From IMG/VR virus record IMGVR_UViG_3300013132_002829, positions 1 to 24,428 of that record: a stretch of DNA of 24,428 nt, one strand, 5' to 3'. A program made the position numbers and the translations under genes. Shown piece after piece: positions 15,534 to 21,569 of the stretch (position 1 is the stretch's first letter; every line of letters begins with the position of its first letter). The stretch comes from a virus. The notes beneath the pieces are model-generated. The model ran no database searches. It worked only from the letters and a program-made list of their open reading frames with translations, and was not told where the DNA came from.

Positions 15534-16349
15534 ATGCTAATTATTGAAGATTATAATGAAAAATGGACACCAACTATGAAGTATTATGCTTTTGATTGGG
15601 ATGATAATATTGTATATATGCCAACAGAAATTATATTATTAGATGATATAAAAGATGAAGTAGGTATGTCCACACATGACTTTGCAAAATATAGATCAGA
15701 AATTGGTAAAAACACATTTAAATATAGAGGAACTAATATAATTGGATATGCTGAAAACCCTTTTAGACAATTTAGAAAAGAAGGTGATGAACAATTTTTA
15801 TCAGATGTTATGATAGCAAAAAGAGGTCCATCATTTTATGATTTCAAGGAAGCAATAAATAATGGGTCAATTTTTTCAATTATAACAGCAAGAGGACATA
15901 ATCCTAACACATTAAAAGAAGCAGTAAAACAATATATAAAAAATGATTTTTTTGATATTAGTGAAAAAAAATTAATATATAATCTTGAAAAGTATAGAGA
16001 TTTATTACCTACTAATAATGAAGATGATATTATTGATGAATATTTAAATTTATGTAAATTTTATCCTGTTACTTTTTCTAGTGGTAGTGCAGCAAATCCA
16101 GAAATAGAAAAAGTTAAAGCATTAAATGAATTTTATATTTATTGTGAAAATATGTCTGATAAAATAAAAGAAGCATTTTTATTTAAAAATGAAATTAAAG
16201 GAGAAAGTGGAGACTTAATGAAATTTTCAATAGGTTTTTCAGATGATGATGTTAAAAATATTGAAACAATTAAAGATAAATTGAAAAAAGATTATTTAAC
16301 TATATATTCAACTAGTAAAGGAAATAAAGAAAAAATTAATCAAGAATAA
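15534..16349 (+). CDS. HAD-superfamily phosphatase-like protein
   Basis: A 271-residue protein with the HAD fold signature: motif I DWDDN (21-25, nucleophile Asp21 and acid/base Asp23), motif II IITARG (116-121) and motif IV GFSDDD (234-239). The ITARG form is shared with phage and bacterial HAD nucleotidases. A Lys for motif III is not certain; KVKALNEF near 193 is a candidate. The usual family start is close to motif I, so the true start may be the ATG at 15576 (MKYYAFDWDDN). The substrate is unknown; a nucleotide or phosphorylated end is plausible for a phage. It follows the GH73 gene by 32 bases and converges on the second homing endonuclease. Confidence 0.8.
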   Translation: MLIIEDYNEKWTPTMKYYAFDWDDNIVYMPTEIILLDDIKDEVGMSTHDFAKYRSEIGKNTFKYRGTNIIGYAENPFRQFRKEGDEQFLSDVMIAKRGPSFYDFKEAINNGSIFSIITARGHNPNTLKEAVKQYIKNDFFDISEKKLIYNLEKYRDLLPTNNEDDIIDEYLNLCKFYPVTFSSGSAANPEIEKVKALNEFYIYCENMSDKIKEAFLFKNEIKGESGDLMKFSIGFSDDDVKNIETIKDKLKKDYLTIYSTSKGNKEKINQE

Positions 16350-16445
16350 TTATATTATATATTAATATAATAGTTATATAATAATACAAAATTTAATCAT
16401 CTCAAAAAAAAAGTAAATAGTGTTTTTTTAAAAAAAATGATATTT

Positions 16446-18056
16446 TTATAAAAATAATTTAAATAGAAAATTACCAGAATCATAAATCCTTGGAATTCCT
16501 CTATCTTCCATTATTTCAAATTCTGTTTTATTTGAATCAAAACCTTCTTTAACTAAAATATCTTTTCTAAATTCAAATCTATTTCTTCTTTTCTTGTTAA
16601 TAACATAAAAATAATTTGGCACTGTTGATTTAACCTCAACAAAACCTAATTTTCTATATAAATTACCATTACCCCATCTCTTATCAGCATAACTTAAAAT
16701 TTCAACTGGGCTATAAGTTTTAATAAAATGATTTAATAATTTTGATGCACCCCCTACTACAGATGTATTTAACTTATTACAGAATCTAATAAGTTCATAT
16801 TCACCATTATTTGATTTCTTATTTCCAAGAGCAAGTCTTTTCTTTCCAAATGTCATAATTGAAACCAATTCATTATTATAATATAATCCAAGATTAATGG
16901 AACTACCAACTGTTCCTTGAATATGATTTTCATTTAAGAATTTTGTTTTATCTGATGTTTTAACCAATTTTAGTTCACATTTTCTTGCATAAATTTTATT
17001 TTGAACTTTATTTAATTTATTTAATAATATGCTTTTAACAATTTCTATCTTATTATCCCATTCATCTTCAAATATATGAATTAATTGAATATTATTAGAA
17101 TTGCAAATTTTTGTTTTATTTAAATGATAATTGTTTTTTTTGAACAAATTTGAATGAAAATAAACCCCATTGAATTCAATGGCCAAATTATGGCTGGGGA
17201 TATAAATATCAATTTCTTTTCCTTTTAATATTTTCCTATCATTTTTTATGTAATCAATCCCATTGCTTGTTAAAAATTGACATAAATCATTTTCTTTGAT
17301 TGATGATAAATCACCAATAGGGTTACAAATTGTACAGGTATTAATATTATTGTTAGACCTATATAACAATAAACTTCTATCAATTATGTATTTTTTATTA
17401 CATATATCACAAACCAATTCAACCATTTTACCATATGGATTTATTATAGTCAAATGATTATATTTTTTTTCAAAATTAATAGCACCTTGTTTTATTCTAT
17501 TATTTCTACTTTCTTTTAGTAAGATTGGGGAGCTAACACCATATCTCTTGATGTTTGTTTCTTTTATTTTTTCTTTTGTTTCATTTAATTTTGATATATG
17601 GTTAACACCATATTTCTCTATTGTTCTTTCTCTAATTCTATCTAAATCTTGGAACATATTTGAATATCCATATCTGGTCATATTTGTATCCATTATCTTT
17701 TTTTTTATATCATTAGAATGGATTGGTGAATTTCCACCATATTTTTTATTATTTGTTATTTTGACATTATTAATGTGATTAATATCAGAATTTGTACAAA
17801 GTAATGAGCAATATATTCCATACCCTTCATTAATGGATTTTTTGAATTTAAGTTGAACTCCACATTTTTTACATACTGGTATTTCTTTTATTTTATAAAT
17901 GTAATGCCATATTCTATTATTTAGTGGCATATAATCAAAATGCAAGGTATAATTCAGTATTTCACAATATAAATCATTATAGTTTTTTTTAAGAAAAGAT
18001 TCTTTTGATTTATGACCTCCTTTATTATCTTTTATAAAAAAATTAATTAAATCCAT
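16446..18056 (-). CDS. Homing endonuclease, Vsr/EDxHD-like, second copy
   Basis: A 536-residue paralogue of the endonuclease at 12734 with the same order of parts: zinc finger (CKKCGVQLKF with CSLLC), four YG repeats (KKYGGNSP, TRYGYSNMF, EKYGVNHI, KRYGVSSP), second finger pair (VCDICNKKY, CTICNP), Vsr-like core (EIDIYIPSHNLAIEFNGVYF and LIHIFEDEW) and the acetyltransferase-like end (NENHIQGTVGSSINLGLYYN, ILSYADKRWGNGNLYRKLGF). It is encoded opposite to its neighbours, directly upstream of the tail tube gene, so that gene or the gap is its likely target. All core motifs look intact. Divergence from its paralogue is large, so the two were probably acquired separately. Confidence 0.85.
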   Translation of the reverse strand: MDLINFFIKDNKGGHKSKESFLKKNYNDLYCEILNYTLHFDYMPLNNRIWHYIYKIKEIPVCKKCGVQLKFKKSINEGYGIYCSLLCTNSDINHINNVKITNNKKYGGNSPIHSNDIKKKIMDTNMTRYGYSNMFQDLDRIRERTIEKYGVNHISKLNETKEKIKETNIKRYGVSSPILLKESRNNRIKQGAINFEKKYNHLTIINPYGKMVELVCDICNKKYIIDRSLLLYRSNNNINTCTICNPIGDLSSIKENDLCQFLTSNGIDYIKNDRKILKGKEIDIYIPSHNLAIEFNGVYFHSNLFKKNNYHLNKTKICNSNNIQLIHIFEDEWDNKIEIVKSILLNKLNKVQNKIYARKCELKLVKTSDKTKFLNENHIQGTVGSSINLGLYYNNELVSIMTFGKKRLALGNKKSNNGEYELIRFCNKLNTSVVGGASKLLNHFIKTYSPVEILSYADKRWGNGNLYRKLGFVEVKSTVPNYFYVINKKRRNRFEFRKDILVKEGFDSNKTEFEIMEDRGIPRIYDSGNFLFKLFL

Positions 18057-18088
18057 ATTTTTTGTATTTACTTGATATTTATTAAATG

Positions 18089-18106
18089 TGTAAGAACAGA
18101 CTTACA
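18089..18106. other. Short perfect inverted repeat upstream of tail tube
   Basis: TGTAAG and CTTACA flank a six-base loop in the gap between the minus-strand endonuclease and the tail tube gene. No T tract follows on either strand. It may be an operator or a remnant of the endonuclease insertion site; the evidence is weak. Confidence 0.3.
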
Positions 18107-18152
18107 ACAAATATAACAATAAATAGTATTAAAAAAAATAAAAAAATAAGAT

Positions 18153-18641
18153 ATGGCTGATTTATTAATGAAAATGCCTTTACCATATGAACCAAAAAGG
18201 CAAAATAGGTTCATTCTAAGGTTCAAAGATGCAATGGGTATAAATGAATGGTTTGTTGAAAGTGCTGCAAGACCAAAAATAGACATAACTTCAACTGAAA
18301 TAAAGTTTTTAAACACATAAACATATGTTGCAGGACAATTTAAATGGAATGCAATAACTGTTAAATTTAGAGATCCAATTGGTCCATCAGCAGCTCAAGC
18401 TCTTATGGAATGGGTTAGATTACATGCTGAATCAGTTACTGGTAGAATGGGATATGCTGCTGGATATAAGCAAGATATTGATTTAGAATTACTTGATCCA
18501 ACTGGTGTTGTTATTGAAAAATGGATTTTGCAAGGTTGTTTACTAACAAGTGTAGATTTTGGGCAATTAGGTTATAGTCAAGATTCATTAGTTGATATAT
18601 CTGCAACAATTCAACCAGATAGATGTATATTAGTTTATTAA
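18153..18641 (+). pseudogene. Tail tube protein (T4 gp19-like) with in-frame stop
   Basis: Read through, this gene encodes 162 residues of a tail tube subunit, the inner tube through which DNA passes: MADLLMKMPLPYEPKRQNRF, WFVESAARPKIDI, then TYVAGQFKWNAITVKFRD, ALMEWVRLHAESVTGRMGY and LDPTGVVIEKWILQGC. The family match is strong on both sides of a TAA at 18318-18320 (codon 56). The frame does not change and nothing is inserted, so this is a single nonsense codon; from memory of relatives the position is usually Ser in NTSTYVAG, one base away (TCA to TAA). No in-frame ATG follows until 18405. The tube is essential for infection, so this is a lethal mutation, a sequencing error, or a read-through site. 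Other genes use TAA as a true stop, so general recoding is unlikely. Confidence 0.85.
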
Positions 18642-18661
18642 TTTTTTACTATTAAAATTAT

Positions 18662-18707
18662 AAACCCATATAACTATATAATAGAATATAGATATATGGG
18701 TTTTTTT
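18662..18707 (+). terminator. Intrinsic terminator after tail tube
   Basis: AAACCCATATA (18662-18672) pairs with TATATGGGTTT (18693-18703), an 11-base-pair stem, followed by more Ts to 18707. It lies 20 bases after the tube stop. Confidence 0.8.
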
Positions 18708-18770
18708 ATTTTAGGAATATATTATATATTTCCTTTTATAATTAATTATTTTATTATTATAAATAAAAAT

Positions 18771-19517
18771 ATGGAAGAAAATATTAAAGAATATGGGCAA
18801 GCAAATTTTAACTTGCCACATGATGTAGTTCAACTGCCATCAGGAGGAATTTTCTATAAAAATAAAAAGAAATCTGTAAAAGTTGGGTATTTAACTGCTG
18901 CTGATGAAAATTTATTACTTGGAAATAGTAATTTTGTTATTCCCCTACTAAGGAATAAATTATATGAATATGATATAAAACCTGAAGATATGGTTGAAGG
19001 AGATATTGAAGCAATTTTAATATTTTTAAGAAATACATCTTTTGGTCCGGATTTAGAAATAAAAACAATAGATTCTAAAACAGGTAATTATTTTAATGTA
19101 ACTATTGATTTATCTGAATTAAATATAATTAAAGGACAAAATCCAGATGATGATGGGACATATACTATTAAATTACCAAAGAGTGGGGATACTATAAAAT
19201 TAAAACCATTAACATATGGTGATATTATATCTATGAATGATGCTATTGAAATGTATCCAAAAAATAGGATAGCGCCTAGAGTTACAATGAGGTTAATAAA
19301 AGAAATTATTGAAATAAATGGTAATAAAACAAAAGGTGATATTGCAGAATATGTTGAAAATATGCCAATTTCTGATTCTAAATATATTAGAAAATTTTTG
19401 AATGAGAATGAGCCTAAACTTGATTTAAAAAAGAATGTAAAGACCCCATCAGGAGATATGACCACAGTTTATGCTGGGTTTGGGGTTGACTTTTTTCGCC
19501 CTTTCTTCGGAATATAG
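18771..19517 (+). CDS. T4 gp26-like baseplate hub / tail assembly chaperone, frame 0 product
   Basis: A 248-residue protein. An upstream in-frame ATG at 18696 lies inside the tube terminator, so I chose the ATG at 18771 (MEENIKEYGQ). Residues 20-30 hold LPSGGIFYKN, followed by VGYLTAADENLLLG and VEGDIEAILIFLRNTSFGPD, a pattern seen in gp26-like hub or chaperone proteins of T4-type phages. It ends VDFFRPFFGI. The position between tube and tape measure is where tail chaperones are normally encoded. A second frame (+1) overlaps its last 47 bases and continues to 19656, so a longer fusion product is likely. The precise T4 equivalence is uncertain; chaperone or hub role is well supported by context. 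Confidence 0.75.
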   Translation: MEENIKEYGQANFNLPHDVVQLPSGGIFYKNKKKSVKVGYLTAADENLLLGNSNFVIPLLRNKLYEYDIKPEDMVEGDIEAILIFLRNTSFGPDLEIKTIDSKTGNYFNVTIDLSELNIIKGQNPDDDGTYTIKLPKSGDTIKLKPLTYGDIISMNDAIEMYPKNRIAPRVTMRLIKEIIEINGNKTKGDIAEYVENMPISDSKYIRKFLNENEPKLDLKKNVKTPSGDMTTVYAGFGVDFFRPFFGI

Positions 19518-19656
19518 GGTAGCACAATCTACAGAATTTTATTACTTAAAAAAGTATTTAAATGTATCTTATTCTGAATTTCTTATTATGCCAATATTTT
19601 TAAGGAAATTCCTTTTAAATAAATGGATAGAAGATAATGATAAAAACAAGGGGTGA
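19471..19656 (+). CDS. +1-frame extension of the tail chaperone
   Basis: This frame overlaps the end of the gp26-like gene and encodes, after the overlap, SEYRVAQSTEFYYLKKYLNV, then SYSEFLIMPIFLRKFLLNKW and a charged end. The segment MPIFLRKFLLNKW resembles small helical tail-assembly proteins of T4-like phages. It could start at its own ATG (19471), but the overlap and the TTTTTTCGC at 19491-19499 make a +1 shift more attractive: the fused product would read VDFFALSSEYRV. Its stop codon lies in the left arm of a strong terminator. Frameshifted chaperones between tube and tape measure are conserved in tailed phages, usually by -1 but sometimes +1 or -2. Confidence 0.65.
   Translation: MLGLGLTFFALSSEYRVAQSTEFYYLKKYLNVSYSEFLIMPIFLRKFLLNKWIEDNDKNKG
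19491..19499 (+). promoter_or_regulatory. Candidate programmed +1 frameshift site
   Basis: In the zero frame the codons are GAC TTT TTT CGC. A Phe tRNA on the second TTT can slip one base forward to TTC, a perfect match for the GAA anticodon, and the next codon becomes GCC. CGC is a codon that should be rare in this AT-rich genome, giving a slow A site. The zero-frame stop TAG follows at 19515. Confidence 0.55.
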
Positions 19657-19680
19657 TTAAAAAAAATCACCCCTTGTTCT
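19645..19680 (+). terminator. Strong hairpin between chaperone and tape measure
   Basis: AACAAGGGGTGATT (19645-19658) pairs perfectly with AATCACCCCTTGTT (19665-19678), a 14-base-pair stem over six As. It contains the TGA stop of the +1 frame. The T tract after it is short and interrupted, so it may act as a terminator or as an mRNA stability element. Confidence 0.75.
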
Positions 19681-19689
19681 ATTTATATA
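19680..19689 (+). promoter_or_regulatory. TATTTATAT box, candidate phage promoter
   Basis: TATTTATAT, matching nine of the ten box bases, lies 17 bases before the tape measure ATG and directly after the strong hairpin. Confidence 0.4.
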
Positions 19690-19706
19690 TATATGTAAAT
19701 TAAAAT

Positions 19707-21545
19707 ATGGTAAAAATAACTTTAGGTAATATAATGAATAATCAAATAAGTCGTGGATTTAGTATTGACTATGAAGTTCTTTCACAACAACTAAAAGAGA
19801 TGATTGAGTTAGGAGGGGCAATGAATGCATTAGAAAAAACATCAGCAATTATTAGAGAAAATTTTTTACTTGGTAATGCTAGAGCTGTTGAATTTAAATC
19901 AACAGTTGCGTCTATTACACCAGTTTTAAGATTAGTGGGTGGGGATGTTGAAAATCTTTTGAAAATGATTGAAGAATCTGGTAGGGCTCTTAGTAGAGTT
20001 GTTGTTTTTAATAAAGAAGTTTATACTGATTTATATTTACTTGGTAAACTTTTAGGTACTGACTACAATACTATTGTAAGGAATTTTGCAAATGTTGGTA
20101 TGTCTATTGCTAGTGTAGGTGATGATGTTGAAAAATCTATAGGATATATAAAGAGTATTGGTATGGATGCAAAATCCATAATGAAAAGTGTTGTTGATAA
20201 TACAGATTTATTAAATAGATTCAATTTTAAAGAAGGTGTTTTAGGTTTTTCAAAAATGGCAGCAACAGCAGCAATGTTGAAAGTTGATATGTCAGACATA
20301 CAATCATTTGCTGATAAAGTTTTTAATGTTGAAGGAGCAATTGAAGCTGCTGCGGCATTTCAAAGATTAGGGGTATTTACAGGAGATTTGGCTGATCCAT
20401 TTATGTTAATGAATAAATCATTAAATGATCCAGATGGTCTTATTAAGAGCATTGCTGCTGCTGCTGAACAATTTACTACTTTAGATGCTGAAACAGGCAG
20501 AATTTCAATAAACCCATCAGCTATAGGGTTGATGAAAGAAATGGGAGACCAAATTGGTATTGGTGCTGAAAAGATGAAAAGAATAGCAATTAATATGAGG
20601 GAGTTTAATGAAAGAGCTTCTCAAATTAATTTTAAATTTAATTTATCAGAAGATGATGAAATGTTAATAGCAAATATGGCATATTTAGATAAAAAAGGAG
20701 AATATGTTATAAATCTTAGGGATGAACAGACTGGAAATATGATTGCCACAAAAGTATCAGAATTAACTGAACCACAAATTAAAAAGTTAAAAGAAATATC
20801 AGAACAAGAGCCAGAAGAGTTGGTTGATATTGCAAAACAAACAATGACAATAACTGAAATGATTAATAATAGTGTCACAGCAATGAAATATAGAATGGTA
20901 TTTGGTGCAGCAGGTTCTCCGGAGGTTTTAAGATTTCAAGAAGATTATAAAGAAAATTTTATTAGAAATAAATTTGTTAAAGCACTTGATGGAGCAGTAA
21001 ATGAAGATTTTGTAAAATCAATTAGAGGTGCTTTAACTAATTTAAAATTTGATGTTAATGATTTTGCTGGGAGTTTTACAAAGTTAACTACTGTTGGTTT
21101 AAGTGTTATGGAAAAAGTTGGAACTGAAATTGGCGAACTATTGAAAGGAATAACAGGGTTGGAGGTCATTGGAGATTTATTACCTTCTGTAAATTCTGAG
21201 TCGGGAAGCCCACTTAGTTTGACACCAATGAACAGTTTTGGACTAAGTTCTATAGGAACATCAAGTGCAAATCAAACAGATATATCAACTTTAAGCAATA
21301 CAAACTTAACAAATGTAGTGCCTATAACAGTAAAGTCTGGGGATGATTTTAGAACATTTTTACAAGGTTTAGCAACTAAACAAACAGATCACAAATTACA
21401 TATAGAAATTAAATTTACAAAACAAAACCAAGATAGTTCATTTTCTTCAATTCCTACAACAATACAAGATACTCTTATATATAATGAAGCAAATAATATT
21501 AGAAGTGCTCAATACAAAATAGCAGCTGAACCACAGTTTGGTTAA
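19707..21545 (+). CDS. Tape measure protein
   Basis: A 612-residue, largely alpha-helical protein that sets tail length and is ejected ahead of the DNA. It begins MVKITLGNIMNNQISRGFSI; the ATG at 19734 is an alternative start. Helical segments rich in Ala, Lys and Glu run through most of it. The stretch SFADKVFNVEGAIEAAAAFQ, then LGVFTGDLADPFMLMNKSLN is a pattern I associate with tape measure proteins of Bacteroidetes phages. Long helices continue to about 480, then a Ser/Asn-rich, less ordered part. At the common rule of about 0.15 nm per residue the tail would be roughly 90 nm, close to T4 (gp29, 590 residues). The position after the frameshifted chaperone supports the call. Confidence 0.8.
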   Translation: MVKITLGNIMNNQISRGFSIDYEVLSQQLKEMIELGGAMNALEKTSAIIRENFLLGNARAVEFKSTVASITPVLRLVGGDVENLLKMIEESGRALSRVVVFNKEVYTDLYLLGKLLGTDYNTIVRNFANVGMSIASVGDDVEKSIGYIKSIGMDAKSIMKSVVDNTDLLNRFNFKEGVLGFSKMAATAAMLKVDMSDIQSFADKVFNVEGAIEAAAAFQRLGVFTGDLADPFMLMNKSLNDPDGLIKSIAAAAEQFTTLDAETGRISINPSAIGLMKEMGDQIGIGAEKMKRIAINMREFNERASQINFKFNLSEDDEMLIANMAYLDKKGEYVINLRDEQTGNMIATKVSELTEPQIKKLKEISEQEPEELVDIAKQTMTITEMINNSVTAMKYRMVFGAAGSPEVLRFQEDYKENFIRNKFVKALDGAVNEDFVKSIRGALTNLKFDVNDFAGSFTKLTTVGLSVMEKVGTEIGELLKGITGLEVIGDLLPSVNSESGSPLSLTPMNSFGLSSIGTSSANQTDISTLSNTNLTNVVPITVKSGDDFRTFLQGLATKQTDHKLHIEIKFTKQNQDSSFSSIPTTIQDTLIYNEANNIRSAQYKIAAEPQFG

Positions 21546-21569
21546 TATATAAAAAAAATAAATAAAATA

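Noticed and set aside
18153-18641. Alternative genetic code in which TAA is read as an amino acid
   Set aside because: Many intact genes here end in TAA at positions supported by neighbouring starts and terminators, and only one internal TAA was seen.
18153-18641. Intron or inserted element splitting the tail tube gene
   Set aside because: The frame and the protein similarity continue without any extra bases around the stop codon.
18696-18770. Earlier ATG (18696) for the gp26-like gene, giving a hydrophobic N-terminus
   Set aside because: The ATG lies in the right arm of the tube terminator, and the upstream residues look like translated AT-rich intergenic DNA.
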